DNA from: Kappaphycus alvarezii
Taxonomy: Eukaryota; Rhodophyta; Florideophyceae; Gigartinales; Solieriaceae
DNA length: 64,000 nt
Direction: 5' to 3'
Assembly: GCA_002205965.3 (NCBI GenBank)
Contig: NADL03000470.1
Location: 372,001 to 436,000 of the forward strand
The stretch's first letter is position 1. Every line of letters begins with the position of its first letter. A model generated the notes under the pieces. It was not told the DNA's origin. It made no database searches and saw only the letters and a list, made by a program, of their open reading frames with translations. Made by a program: the position numbers and the translations under genes. Shown here piece by piece: positions 1 to 11,570 of the stretch.

Positions 1-1150
1 TCCTCATGTGATTGTTGTCCCCTTTGAAGATTTTCATTAAACATTTGGCTATTGTGTAGCCCAGATGCGTCGTGTCAATTGCAAAATACTCGGCAGCAAT
101 TATAGAGGGTAAGGAGTAAATGAATTTTTCGTGTGGAATTCCAGTTGAGGTAGATAAATATTTTCGCCTAGCATCTGATAGAACAGAGCTAGATCTGAGT
201 CTTCGCATTACAATTATATACTCATCAGGACTCCATAGTGTAATGTTGCAGGGATCAAAGAATCTGACAACTCTTAACCTTCTGGCAGTCGAGGACTGAG
301 ATTCTTCTTGAACGTAGGACTGGAAATAGTAACTCGTCGTTCCCGGAAATTGAAAATTATGCACGAGGCAATATTGGCCAGCGTTTGCGCACTAGGACCA
401 TTCAGTCTGTGAGGGTTTGGACCCACAGGAAGTAATCGATAATTGAACTGATGGTTGAAGCTTTTGGTGAGCAGACCGGAGCTTCTGACCATGGTCTCCA
501 TAGAGAAGCATTCAACGAGAGTGACAATGAATGGTAAGCAAAAAAATATTAAATTCAAAGGTATTCTAGAAGAAACCGCCCTAGTGCGTAATAGGACAAG
601 GTTCTGAGAGTTTACCTAGCATATTACGGTGAGACTGACAGTATTGCCTATCATGACAGAGTTCCATTGATCCACTTGGCGAAATAGCACAAGGCACTTG
701 CTGATTGGTATTGTCTGGAAAGTATCTGGTAGTTAGCAAGATATACATCATGGCTTCATCGCATTGGCTCTGTGCTCTTGCGTTGCGTCGGTTCCAGAAT
801 ACAGTGCAATAGTTGCGCTGATGTCTCCTTACAGTGCTTATGTTGCGCTGGTGCCTCTATAAAGTTCTCATGCCTTTTGAGGGCTACTGGCGGGATATTG
901 CGTACAAAAAGAATACTACTGGGCATATTCGTCACATAGACCGGCTACCATACTCAATGCTTGTAGGTTCATTGTTGCCCATAAGACATGAATCATCGCT
1001 TTTCCATGCGAGAGAAAGGCTTCAGCGTGAAGTAAATATCAGCGAGAACTACATGTCTTCATATATATTTGCCATGTCTACTACATCAATACAATTTAAT
1101 CCAAGTCAAACAGGTTCTCTATAAAATCCACTGCTTGAAGTAGAACAGGG
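1..1150. other. No recognised gene; region downstream of the Helitron helicase
   Basis: I see no convincing protein or RNA gene here. On the minus strand this is the region after the end of the Helitron helicase, so the Helitron 3' terminus (a short hairpin followed by CTRR) should lie in it or beyond the left edge of the window, but I could not pick one with confidence. A 94-codon minus-strand frame at 274-558 and a 96-codon plus-strand frame at 834-1124 show no family resemblance and are probably chance. Confidence 0.4.
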
Positions 1151-1159
1151 TTCTTAGCA

Positions 1160-2775
1160 ACTACGGGTATATGATGGATGGAACGAGATTTTCGAGGAAT
1201 ATCTTCTGAATGATGAAGCAGTAAAACGTGTTGGGATTTTCTAGCTCGAGAAAGTGCCACATATAGCTGTTTGGGAGCGAAAAAATTCGAGCATAAATCA
1301 ACAACAACTCTAGAGAGAGTTTGTCCTTGCGCCTTGTGAACCGTTGCACTAAATGCGGGACGAACGGGAAACTGGCATCTTGTAACTTTTGTGCCGGAAA
1401 ATCAAACTGAAAATCGATTCTGTGCAGCACGTGGGTCTCTAAAGTCTCTCCGTTCGTGTCAACCGACTATACTGCAAAAGCCATGCGACTGTATCCTTTG
1501 ACAACAAAAATCGCTCCGTTGAAGATAGGAGGGTGCGACACGTTTCTCACTACCATAACCGGGACACCGACATTGAGCTCAAGCTTGTGAGGAGGCACTC
1601 CAGTTGGGGTGTATCGATAGGTCATTTCCGGTACGATTGAGTTTCTTGCTGCTTGTTGTCCCCTCTCATCGCCCCTGTGTTTCTCAATCTTTGTTGCTGA
1701 GTACAGTTTGAACTTCTCTCCTGGAAAAATCCTTAGAACTTCTTCGTTGTGATCGTCCACCAATATATTGGTAGGACAGACCAGCATGCGGTGAGGGCGT
1801 ATATCCCTGCGATCTCTTGACGTGACCCACCTCCACAGAAACATGTATGCTTCGCAGGGACTTGAAGTAGAATAAAAAGGTAGCGTTCTACGTGTGGAAT
1901 ATGTTTCTTTGGCCAGCGACATGAGTAAAGAAACAAACTATGCATATTCGGCCTGTCTCACCTGTCTAGTCTGACGCAGAACTTGGACTGTTTCCCACAG
2001 CCTAGATGCCCAGGGAATCTCATCTCGTAGAGAGACGTTGACATAGCTAGCCTCTCTGTCTTCATTCTCTACTAATTTACGAGACGGTACGACTGGAAGC
2101 AGTTGCAAGTAGTTCCCCGCCAGTATGATGACGAGGCCTCCGAATAATGGTTTTATGATGAAGCTGAATCTTGTGTAACGGGGCACCTCAGATCCTTCAT
2201 AATTGCGTCCGTGTTTTCAAAAAGGATACGTTGCATCGTAGAAGCCTCGTCTATGATAATGCAATGAAGATGGCGATTGAGCTCGGCTCATTGCGATCTC
2301 GGGTGCACTTGGAAAGTTTTGCGTGCCTTTCACCACTATCGTTGTCATCGATACCAATTCCAAGAAGTCTTTGTAAAGTTTGGCCCCATTTGTAAAGTGA
2401 AGCCGCGATGCCTGTGGCACCACAAATTTCTACGAACATTCCTTCAGATACGGCAATGTAGCGGAGGAGCGAAAGGAGATACGTTTAACCCCTTACCGCA
2501 TGCCCTTGAAGGAAGATTACTTTTCCATCCACTGATTGGGAGCTCCGATGAGGTCTGCGACTGCTACTAGCTGTTGTCTGCGATTATTTTGTTGATCTCT
2601 TGCTTCATAAAGAGCCTCCATAATAATATCGAAAACCCTCCTCGGTTGTGAGGTCAGAGAGTCGTGCTTTCTTTTCAGTCCTCTTCTATGATCAATCGTC
2701 CTCGAGGCAAATTCCTGATCATGGAGAGCTCCCGCAAGTTCCAAATGACCGATAGCACTGCTGGAGGCCATATCC
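1160..2775 (-). pseudogene. Helitron Pif1-type helicase domain
   Basis: Motifs appear in Pif1 order on the minus strand: a 'Q-x-VFD' lead at about 2,640; a degraded Walker A near 2,500; GATGIAASL at about 2,420; IIDEASTM (Walker B) near 2,250; LFGGLVIILAGNYLQLLPVV at about 2,140; PTGVPPHKLELNVGVPVM near 1,590; and finally VHKAQGQTL with YVALSRAR at about 1,330-1,250. The last pair is the SF1B helicase end. The frames are split into at least five pieces, so the helicase is dead. It would have used ATP to move 5' to 3' on DNA during Helitron transposition. Confidence 0.92.
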
Positions 2776-3305
2776 CTAAGAAAGTGTACATCCCTAAGAA
2801 GTCTTCCACCATGACTGTCTGATATCTTAATCAGGCGGTCTACCAGCTCCTTTTCTCCTCACATATTCCCTCCTCCCTGGAATATAGGAAATCATGTAAT
2901 CGGAATCCTTCTCGAACGCAGTCTCTGAATCGGCCCCATGTTGATACAGGATCACGAACATGTATCGCAGATGAGCTGGCGTCGCTCACATTCTCACCGC
3001 CTCGTCAACAGATGCCTTTCGTTTATAACCATCCTAATAAAGCCCCATCCCTACAGAAGCGTCGCGGAAAGAGTCTTAATTCATTCCATCCCTCATTTTT
3101 TCGTCATGGAATGATAGCAGAGGCCGATGCATAAGAAAAAAGCCTCAAAGCAAAAAGCTCGACGTTGGGGGTGGAACAAATCGCATTCGGGCTACTATTC
3201 GCTCATTTTGTTCGCGCTTTACCACATAGTTCACGGAATTTCCATTGTATCGGAGCATTTGGTTAGATATAGACTGCATAATGAAAGGTAATGTCTTGTA
3301 CAGCT

Positions 3306-4317
3306 TCACTGTTTCCATGCACTTGAGGAAATCCATGTTTCGAAATTCAGATGGCCTCTTAAAATGTTGTCCCAAGGGGAATCCTGGAGCTGGCGGGGCA
3401 AACTAGGGTTCCGAATGATGACAGACCGCTCCCCGGGAAGATTAATCATGTAAGCTGTGACGATAGAGTCAAATCTGACATGTCGAAACTCGAATATTCG
3501 CCATGCCGCCCCCACGGAACCCACCACTCTGGCGCGCATATAAAGTCGAACATCGTTTCTTATGGAGTCCTCCCGCTTAGAATCTGCATCTGTGGTACCC
3601 TGTATGGCCATTTACTTCTCTTTCGGAGGCTTGAAGTTGTACTTTCATCAAGTAAGCTATTGCTCCGCCTCCTTGCGTGCGCTTCACGTTTATTTGGCAC
3701 TTGTACCTCTTCGTAAGCTCCTTGTTGTAGGGAACGACCTTTAAATCTTCCGTTTCCCGGTGGCGGTATATGATTCGATTACATGTTTCATCTATCATTG
3801 TAGTCTCCTGAATTTCTTTATCGTCATAATCAAAGCGGCAGCGACAGTCGCTAGTTCTCCCATGAAAGTATGTAGAGTGATGATAAATATTGAATTTTTT
3901 GACCAATGCGCGTAGCTAGTCATCCTCACCTGGTCGTGGAAGCTCTGCGCTAGCCATTTTGTAGATTTCGTCCACGTCCTCCAACAGTCCTCCTTCAAGA
4001 AACACTAGGATATGGTGGTGTGGTGTGTTTCTTTCCTGAAACTCCAGATTAGAAGCTATTCCGACGTATTTTCGTCCGAAATATTCCTCAGAATTCTCTC
4101 TGATTTCTTTCATGACATCTTTTGCAATTTGATTGTATACTCGAGCAGTTAGATCCGGGCGATCAAACACACGTTGCTTGCTCCCGTTGGGCTGAAATGT
4201 GCTTCTGTGTTCGATGTCTATAACCAGCCAGCCCATCTCCTCCCTCCACGGGTTCATCGTCAGCGTCACCAGTAATAAAAACACTGAATTCCGCGCGACA
4301 ATTGCTTGTACATCCAT
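3306..4317 (-). pseudogene. Helitron Rep (rolling-circle replication initiator) domain
   Basis: The minus strand reads VTLTMNPWREEMGW, then DRPDLTARVYNQ, then LEFQERNTPHHHILVFL, which contains the two-His metal motif of HUH endonucleases. Next come KVVPYNKEL and an AIAYLMK motif that lies where the catalytic Tyr motif is expected, and downstream GAAWRIFEFRH. These are the ordered landmarks of the Helitron Rep domain. A stop at about 3,916 separates two otherwise in-frame parts, and a frame change follows near 3,610. From 3,145 to 3,375 the minus strand continues with the linker that joins Rep to the helicase. Confidence 0.9.
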
Positions 4318-4720
4318 AAGCTTCGACTTCCAGTACGCAGGGGAATTGCTATGGTTGTCCGTAGATAGAGTCTTACAGGCTTATATGTCGCGTCTTCATC
4401 TAGAGTGGCAGCGTTCTGTAACTGGCGCTGTTCTACGATGCGAGAATCCTGCTCGCTTTCAAGAAACCTCAGTCTCATGTCCTCTATATTTGTCGCGGTT
4501 CGAAGTAGCCATACTTGAAGAAGAGCCCCGGAGTCAAGCAGAATATTATCCTTGTACAAAAGACCCTTTTATGCTCTTCCCAAGTCATACTGCTCACCTT
4601 ATCCCTACTCGACTTTCGAGAGAATGACCCACGGCTTTGAAGAAAGGTGGCCAAATCAAAGGGGCCCTGACCCTTATAGAGATAAAGAAGAGGAAAAAGC
4701 ACCCTTTTACTCAACATTTG
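4266..4720 (-). pseudogene. Helitron region between the N-domain and Rep
   Basis: The minus strand reads a Trp-Glu-Glu-His motif near 4,590 and then IEDMRLRFLESEQ, the conserved 'E-x-x-RL-x-FL-x-x-x-Q' helix that precedes the Rep domain in Helitron proteins. Downstream is a segment ending RTGSRSLWM, equivalent to the 'Gs-pR-x-m' motif. The same peptide continues into the Rep motif in another frame, so at least one shift lies here. From 4,720 to 5,045 the minus strand holds weaker Helitron-like sequence without a firm motif. Confidence 0.6.
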
Positions 4721-5044
4721 ATGAAGGTTTCAGTAGCCTATACTTCACCCGGCATTCACCGGTGCTTTTTTCGTGTCTATCGGAATGTCCCAAATGCTGA
4801 ACTGCCGGGGCCTCACTTCGAAAAAGACCGGCTGGGTCATTTGTGAATAACTGCAGATGAGTTGGAAGTCCGGCCAGATCTTCGTCCAAAGGTCCGCTGG
4901 CACCCCCATGTGCACAGAGGCTGTCATTGTACCTCCAAAGTTTCCGATCAGCACTACCTCTGTAGTTGCATCCACCCCAGTTTCTACCGGTTCCCCCTCC
5001 AATTCATCAGCGTTGTCTACACCCTCCTAACATCTCGATACGAG

Positions 5045-5600
5045 CTACCTCTTTGGCGAGAAAGACGAGCATGTCTGAGCATGGCTGCCCGAAGAGCCGG
5101 CAGCAGCACCACGATATCTTTCAATTTTGGCATGAAATAATCTGCGATACTTCTCCCGGATTATTTCAGGGCGACGGAACAGAATTGGTACTAGATACTG
5201 TACATCGACGTTTTTGACCGCATTCTGAATCAGTATTGAGCTGTGGTCACGCTGCCGGAGACTCGGCTCGCTGTTCGACCACAGATACGTATACCGTGTA
5301 TCGCGAAGTGGTAGTGCCATCGCTACATTCCCTTGTAGTTTCAAAAACGATGGCCAACCTCGTAGTGCAAACTTCATATCCATGAAACTAAGAACTGTGG
5401 CAAACAAAGAGTTGAGCTGGATCGCGTTTGAGCGGAAAGATCTGAGATCGTACACGTCCTCGAGAATCTCATTTGTATGACGCCTGCGAAAGGTTACGCC
5501 TTGGACGCGAGTGCTTTTCATCCCGCAGCAGACCCCATCTAACTCTTTTCCGACTACCACAGCGCCGCACCACTTGCAGTTAGTTATGCGTAGCGTCCAG
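5045..5600 (-). pseudogene. Helitron protein N-terminal zinc-binding and N-domain part
   Basis: The minus strand reads a Cys pair in NCKWCGAV followed by GVCCG, a likely zinc-binding knot that often precedes the Helitron N-terminal domain. Downstream come the motifs LNSLFATVLSFMDMKF and WPSFLKLQGNVAM, which match the usual pattern where a conserved Phe-rich segment leads to the 'F-x-I-x-G' stretch of that domain. The frame is open for 171 codons at 5,045-5,560; the Cys motif lies just upstream in the same direction. The order relative to Rep is as expected for a Helitron. Confidence 0.65.
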
Positions 5601-5727
5601 TCCTCAAATGGTCACGTTCTGACGCTATGATCACGGTAGCCGCACCGGGAACACCGCCTGCCCGTGTTAGAGGGTATGTCAAATAAAACACCCTTCTGGA
5701 AGCAGGAAGACGCCTAGCATCCTCTGC

Positions 5728-6054
5728 CTATGTATCCCAGGCGTAGTAAGCCAGAAATAAACCACGCTGCACATGACCAAACGGAGACATGTAGACCCTA
5801 TCACGGCAATCCATTGTTTCCTCGGGGTGCATTCTTACATCAGAGACATCAAAAACTGGGCCGCGCAGAACATGATCACCCTGCTCGGCAACACTCCCGT
5901 GGTAGGCTTCAGGAACTGGTTTTTGTTTTCTCGGACGGCCTGCACCACTCCTCGCTCCACCTGCATTCGCCCTTGCCCCACCAAAGCCCGGCCTTGCCCC
6001 ACCGCTTTTCGGACGAGGACTGCCATTATTTTCACATGGACCCCCTCTTACCAT
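5728..6054 (-). pseudogene. Helitron N-terminus, Gly/Ala/Arg-rich
   Basis: A 108-codon minus-strand frame opens the Helitron coding block. It contains an imperfect repeat of GGAR units (GGARPGFGGARANAGGAR) ending in GRPRK, a basic patch that resembles an AT-hook or nuclear localisation signal. It then runs into a less conserved stretch before the Cys motif at about 5,590. Such a basic low-complexity leader is plausible for a DNA-handling transposon protein, but I cannot assign a specific domain. The start codon of the original protein is not certain. Confidence 0.5.
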
Positions 6055-6327
6055 ATTTTCTGGTTGAACTGTTGTTGGTCTTCCCCGGTGAGCAGACTGG
6101 AGGCGCGGCTCGGGGTTTATATCGACAGCCGGAATTATCCAAACCTTACCAAACAGTATTGAAATTAAATATTTCCTTTAGGTTGCCCCTACAGTACCAA
6201 AATAGATAGTTCTTCCCAGTCACATCGGCAGTACTGTAGCCAAACAGAATTTATGTGGCCCAAACTTGTGGACACACTACACTGTCATGCTGCACAAACT
6301 TTCACCAAGAAAAATTCGTAGGGCGGA

Positions 6328-6420
6328 AATGTTTTGGTGGTTTATATGAAATGTACATTAAATTTCTGTTTGGGTGGTTTACATTAAATATACCTTAAAT
6401 GTAAACCACCCAAACATTTC
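6328..6420. repeat. Nested perfect and near-perfect hairpins
   Basis: A 17-bp perfect inverted repeat (arms 6,369-6,385 and 6,398-6,414, loop 12 nt, core TTTGGGTGGTTTACATT) lies beside a second, upstream arm at 6,328-6,346 that can pair with 6,402-6,420 with one mismatch. Two left arms thus compete for one right arm. It lies just outside the Helitron 5' side. It could be a terminal hairpin of a second non-autonomous element or a MITE remnant; no flanking target duplication was seen. Confidence 0.7.
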
Positions 6421-6479
6421 AAATTTGAAAGATACGTTCGGCTGAAGTTGCGTAGTTATCATTCTGACCCAGGTCGGTG

Positions 6480-7209
6480 GCCAAAAGATTCACTTGCCGG
6501 TCGTGACGGACGCTCCTGTAGGGGCCATGCAGGCAGTGGAGGAGGTGGTCACCATAGACGTTCCGCGTGTGAGGGCAATTTGCTCTTGGGCATGGTCTGC
6601 TAGGAGCAAACAGCGGGACTTGGCAGTGACATCGCAGCCACTGCGAAAATTGTCGGGCCTCGATGTGATTTAGAAGTCCGGGGCATGGCGCACAGTATAC
6701 CCACTCTCTCGAGCCCGGAAGCCCTGTACGGAAGGCCAGTAGGGGAGCATGCGTCTGCAGTCGTGTAAGAGCAGTTGACGGTTGACCCTGTCATAGGCCT
6801 TGAGCATATCCAGGGCAGCGAGCCAACGGTCCCCTTGTCTTATGGCTGCTTCCGTGGCTATGAGAGCGTGGAAGGGGCCTGTTCTTCTTTGGAAGCCAAA
6901 TTGCATTGGGTGGAGGCCTGTGAGGTCGGCTAGGTAAGAGGCGAGACCTCCTTCGATGGCTTTCCGGCGGTGCGATAAGAGGCAAAGTGGGCGGTAATTC
7001 GCTGGAGTTTGTTGGTCCCCGCGTTTGTGGACCGGGATCAGGGTGCCTGTGGCCCAGTTCTGGGGTAGTGGAGTGTTCGGCCTATTGTCGTCCACCATGT
7101 GTACAGCAGAGTGGCGAAGAGAACGGGCTCTGTCTTCATCATCTCAATGTGTATCCCATCATTGCCTACTGCTTACCCCGTGGCGCGGTGCAAATGTAGT
7201 TGAGGATAT
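6480..7209 (-). pseudogene. LINE reverse transcriptase fragment (family X)
   Basis: The minus strand encodes, in a 142-codon frame at 6,670-7,098, the RT fingers and palm: IPVHKRGD, then NYRPLCLLSHRRK, then MQFGFQRRTG and LDMLKAYDRVNRQ, the last being the motif with the first catalytic Asp. The frame then drifts, and the YxDD part is absent before 6,480. It belongs to the LINE group whose RT reads 'NYRPISLLS'. It differs from the RT at 14.7-15.8 kb, so it is a separate family. Its upstream side is cut at 7,209 by the gypsy LTR. Confidence 0.85.
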
Positions 7210-7927
7210 TGATGTGCGCAAATTCGCACACGAAAAAATCTAGATGAGGACCATAATTGTATACAGTATTGGAACTGGGAAGATATTTTTACAGTTTTTG
7301 AATTTGCAAGATATTTTTAATTTGGGTGAGTGTGGCAAATTCATCGGTTGATTTTTTATTTTAGGACACGCTGTCATAGTGGATGTCAGTACAGTTCTAG
7401 GTTGTGGGAGATACTACGAGTGACTCTGAAAGGTCTATATAATGGCCACATCAATTCCCACCCCTGGCCGATGGGTGGCTGGCATGGGTATGGCACCTAG
7501 ATATTTACCTTGAGGAAATATCTTCTAATGGTCTCTCTGGTTCACACGATTCCCGTGAATGCGTTTTATGGTATTTAGTATGTTTGATTGAGACTTTAGG
7601 ATTAGCCGAAAAGTCTATATAAGCTGAGTAAAGTGCTTCCTCATTGAGAGGTCGAGCAAGTTGGCAGACAACTCAGGTCAAGCTCCGAGTAGTAGGAAGT
7701 TGAGAGTCAACTTCAGACCCAAGAAAACTTTTTCCTAAGCTGGTCGCAGAGCATCAGTGGTAGACTCTGCCCCTATTATACTTGCTTGTAGCCCTCTCAA
7801 CTCTCTCCCATATACACTCCTTTTTATTTGTTCAACTATACCACGGTAGCACTTTTGTCGCTCGCAACACCTCCGTCTTGGGTAGTTGGTTCTAAGTATC
7901 TCTTCTCCCGACGATTTACCCCTATCA
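7210..7927 (+). repeat. 5' LTR of the gypsy element (short LTR type A)
   Basis: The repeat begins TGATGTGCGC and ends CCCCTATCA, with TG...CA termini. It matches 13,998-14,710 throughout. TATA-like motifs lie at about 7,434 and at 7,616 (TATATAAG), the second well placed as the element's promoter. Its first 160 bp and last 430 bp are shared with the long LTRs at 18,086 and 50,022, which differ in the middle. Confidence 0.93.
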
Positions 7928-8016
7928 TTTGGTACTCTTGTGGAGGGGGTTGCACCCGAGGTATTCGAGTTGAGCAGTCTTAGGGAACCGTTCGAGGTGA
8001 TTTCTTTTCTGTAATC
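7928..8016 (+). other. Leader with presumed primer-binding region
   Basis: Immediately after the LTR is TTTGGTACTCTTGTGG. A TGG close to the LTR end is where a tRNA-primed element would have its primer-binding site. The same position in the older element at 35,193 reads TTTAGTACTCCTGT, so the site is conserved between the two, but I cannot name the tRNA. Confidence 0.4.
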
Positions 8017-9219
8017 ATGGATCTCAACGCTGTTCGTATAACGTTCACAGGGGGCAAGAATGAAGACGTTGAGGAGTTTCTCTATACATATGTTAACGTT
8101 GTGATGCGTGAGAAGGGCGATGAAGAGAAGGCCGCAAGTATCTTTGCCTATCTTCATGGTGACGCAAAGCACAAATATAAGTCCAAGTTTATCGAAGGAC
8201 GGTCTCTTAACGGGAATGGGCGTAACTTCGGTAACGTATGTGAGTGGCTTGTGAAATAGTATGCTAAGGAGGTAGAACCAGATGAGATGATTCGTACCGC
8301 CATAGAGGCCCGGCTCAACTTCGACGATTTGTTAAGCTCATTAGTGTACTTGTGTGATCTTTATGAAAAGGCTGGGTTCAACCTCCAAGCCAAGTACGGA
8401 ATGCTGCGTAAGGCGGCTATGGGGGATAAGCGGCTCTCTGATTTCCTCCTCATCAAGGGCCCTCACACTTTTGATGAACTGAAGGGTACCATAGTAGAAT
8501 TTGTCAAAAATTCGGAGACGTTTCAGTCACTGAGTGAGGTACCGAGGGAAACCCGCACATCGATGTCTATCGTACATCCTGAAAAGAATTATCAAAGGCC
8601 GGCTACTAGTGCAGCGGCATTAGAATCTGTCAGGAGCGATGTCAAAAACTTGGAAGAAAGGTTGGAAACCCGATTCGATAATCGACTTGACATGATAACC
8701 TCGCAGTTGGAAAGCCTTACTCTAACCATTAAGAAGAACCAGTCTGGGGCCCCTAAGGCCGCAGAAGTCTGTTCTTACTGTCACAAGCCTGGACACTTTG
8801 CAAACAGGTGTCCTGATAATCCACATAGAAACACTCGTTGTGGAAAGTGCGGTCGATATGGGCATCATGAAAGTAACTGCTGGTCTAAAGATAACAGAAG
8901 AGCAAATTTATCGGAAGCAAGGAGTGAGTCAGGACCAGAGGTGAAAATCTTGCAAAATAGAAGGGATCAAAGGTTGACGGATGCCGGTAACGTATCCATC
9001 GCTGAAGGGATTAGTCAAGTCAATGTGACAAAAAGGGATGGGGAAGGGAACATTTTATCGAAGAAACCTAGGCTAGATTATGGAATGCTGGAGCATATCC
9101 CAGCACCTGTACCTCCTCGAACCAAGAGGTCTGATCAAGTTGTTCCAGGAGTGGGAGTCACTCCGCCAAGAAGACGAAAAAGAGTAAGAAAGTTAAGAGT
9201 ATCTCTAAGGACGTACTAG
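8017..9219 (+). pseudogene. gypsy gag part, with two CCHC zinc knuckles
   Basis: The segment starts at ATG with MDLNAVRITFTGG and carries a helical gag core (VEEFLYTYVNVVM; SIFAYLHGDAKHKYKSKF), a Glu/Arg-rich coiled stretch, and two zinc knuckles of the form C-x2-C-x4-H-x4-C (CSYCHKPGHFANRC and CGKCGRYGHHESNC). These would package element RNA. A basic tail rich in Arg and Lys follows. The same gag core is seen, much more decayed, at 35.3-36.2 kb. This part is broken. Confidence 0.9.
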
Positions 9220-9426
9220 AGTTTGTGAAGAGGTACAATTTGGTGGCTGAGCTTGCATCGGCCCCAACTGGGATAACGTTTGGTCAACTTTTGGGGGCGA
9301 CACAGAGGATGCGAGGAAAGAACTCAAAAAAATTATCAGGTCTAATAAGTCCGCTAAGGGTAAGAAACTGTTTCTTCATCGGCCTCGACAGCACCAAGAC
9401 GTCTTAAGCTGGTACCAGTCAAAGTA

Positions 9427-9915
9427 TTGGGTATGAAAACCCAGGCTCTCTTCGATTCAGGTGCTGTTCCAAACCTCATTTCAGAAACTTTGGTGACAGA
9501 TCTAGGTCTCTACATTACTCCAACGACTCGAAAAATAACTGTAGCGGATGGAACCGTCTCAAAATGCATGGGCACAGTTGACAATGTTTCCGTGTTCTTT
9601 GGGGACTCTAAAGTTGATGTAGACTTTCTTGTCATGCCTGATCTCCCTTTCGATGCAATCATTGGCTGCCCTACCATGGAAAGACTAGGGACATGCATTG
9701 ACTTGGGCAATCAAATGGTTTCAGTTAATATTGACGGCAGAACCGTGAAGATGCCCCTGGATTTCGACAAAAGCACGCATCCTGAAGATTTAAAAGAAAC
9801 CGACAGTGAAGATTTCACTTCTAGCTATGACAGCGAAGATTCGGACCAACGAACACTTTCGGAAGTGGAAAAGGGTACCCTTGGGGGTAATGAACATGGC
9901 ATGGGACGATTATGA
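9427..9915 (+). pseudogene. gypsy aspartic protease part
   Basis: The motif ALFDSGAVPNLIS near the start is the D-S-G active site of a retropepsin, and FDAIIGCPTMERL further on fits the I-I-G flap and C-terminal strand. An acidic linker follows to about 10,190. The protease would process the element polyprotein. Confidence 0.85.
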
Positions 9916-10199
9916 TTCTGGGTTTGAAACAGATGACGACTGGAATTCTAGGATAAGTTTGAAACCCGAATATGTTTCTTTTTGCGATGATATCGAATCA
10001 AAGGACAGAATTCGGAGCATGAAAGAAGATTACCTTTGCAAAGAAAATAAGAATACGTCGAATTCCATATATGAAGATGTGAGCACGACGGAAGAGGTCC
10101 TTCAAAATATTGAGGTTGAGAATCAAGAAGAAAAAGGGCGCCAAATGGCAGAAATCCAAGGAAAAGTGCAGCACCTTCCCGGCCGCCTCACTGAAAGTA

Positions 10200-10950
10200 T
10201 CCGACATGTTAACATCTTCCGAAGTAATTGCATGGAGTGTATCAGATTTAAGACAAGCAAGTGTACCGGTTACTCACTCGTTCGAACTTACCGACAGTCA
10301 ACCGATTTACCACAAGCCAAGACGTCAACCGCCAAAATATGACCAATTTATCTCAGAAAATGTTACAAGTATGCTGAAAAATGATATTATTCGACCAGTT
10401 TCATCCCCATGGTCGTTTCCAGTTGTGGTCGCACCAAAGAAGGATGGAAAGCTGCGTTTTTGCGTCGATTACCGACAACTGAACCAGAGAATGATACCCG
10501 ATCGATTTCCGATTCCGAACATGGAGGAGATCCTCGAGGACCTGAAGGATGGGAGATATTTCACCTCAATTGACCTTTACACTGGCTATTGGCAGATTCC
10601 ATTGGATGAAAAATGTAAGGAAAAAAAACCTTTACCAGCAAAGTTGGTACGTTCAGGTTCGAAGTGATGCTTTTTGGTCTCATGAATGCACCAGCTACAT
10701 TCCAAAGAATGATGAACGAGGTTTTGAAAGGACTTCCATTCGCAAGAGTCTATATCGATGATGTCTCATATTCCCAGAAACATTGGATCAGCACATCTCG
10801 CACGTCAAGACAGTTGTGGAGAGGATATCGGAGTATAGCTTGAAAATTAAGTTGAGCAAATGCTTCTTTGCGAAAATTCTATCCAATTACTCGGTCATAT
10901 CGTCGACCAAGAGGGAATTAGAGTGGATCCAGAGAAAACGAAAAAATAAA
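10200..10950 (+). pseudogene. gypsy reverse transcriptase part
   Basis: Motifs in order are IIRPVSSPWSFPVV, VAPKKDGKLRFCVDYRQLNQ, FTSIDLYTGYWQIPLDE (first catalytic Asp), then FGLMNAPATFQ-like and Y-x-DD-like sequence around 10,670-10,770. These identify a Ty3/gypsy RT. The part is broken. Confidence 0.92.
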
Positions 10951-11570
10951 GTTGGCACCAATGCCCGCTTCAAAGACGGAGGTCCGAAGCTTCTTAGGAC
11001 TGGCCTCATATTACAGAAGATTTATCAAAGATTTCGCCAAGACTGCAGCACCGTTACATGCCAGCACTACGAAGAACGGAAAATTTTACTGGAACAAGGA
11101 AATGGAAACTGCATTTCAGGAGCTTAAAGATAAGCTATGTGTCCCCCAGTGCTCATGTACCCAGATTTCAAGAGACCATTCGTTGTGGAGACAGATGCCT
11201 CAGAACGGTCTTTGGGTGCCGTTTTGTCCCAAAAAGATGAAAACGGAAGACTACACCCTGTTCAATTCGCAAGCCGAACTCTGAATGATGCGGAAAAGGG
11301 ATACTCAGTCTGCGAGAAAGAAGCGCTAGCTGTCGTCTTCGCGCTGAAAAAGTTTCGCGTATACCTTTTATCACTCGAGAAATTTGTCTTAATAACTGAT
11401 CACCAGGCACTTAAGACAGCATTCCAAAAGAAGGATGTACATCACCGCTTGGCCCGATGGCTCGACATTTTCGCAGAATATCGGTTTGAAATTGTGTATA
11501 GACCCGGACGCAATAATCAGCCTGCCGATTACCTATCCCGCTTGAGGGATCCACTGAGTCCAAATGAAAA
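10951..11570 (+). pseudogene. gypsy RT thumb and RNase H part
   Basis: The thumb reads SFLGLASYYRRFIKDFAKTA. The RNase H part reads FVVETDASERSLGAVLSQ (first catalytic Asp), EKEALAVVFALKKFRVYL, FVLITDHQALK, and ends YRPGRNNQPADYLSR. The order and spacing are typical of Ty3/gypsy. Confidence 0.93.

Larger units (their letters stand above)
1150..6060 (-). mobile_element. Helitron, autonomous-type, decayed
   Basis: Read on the minus strand, this 4.9-kb block carries in order a Gly/Arg-rich N-terminus, a Cys-rich motif, the Helitron N-terminal domain, a rolling-circle Rep domain and a Pif1-type helicase. That is the RepHel order and about the right length (roughly 1,630 codons) for one Helitron protein. 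The element would nick and join single strands through Rep and unwind through the helicase. The reading frame changes many times (I count at least ten breaks by stops or shifts), so this copy cannot make the protein. The 5' TC end should lie just above 6,060 and the 3' CTRR end below 1,150; neither was located. Family assignment rests on motifs read by eye and is secure; the exact ends are not. Confidence 0.9.
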
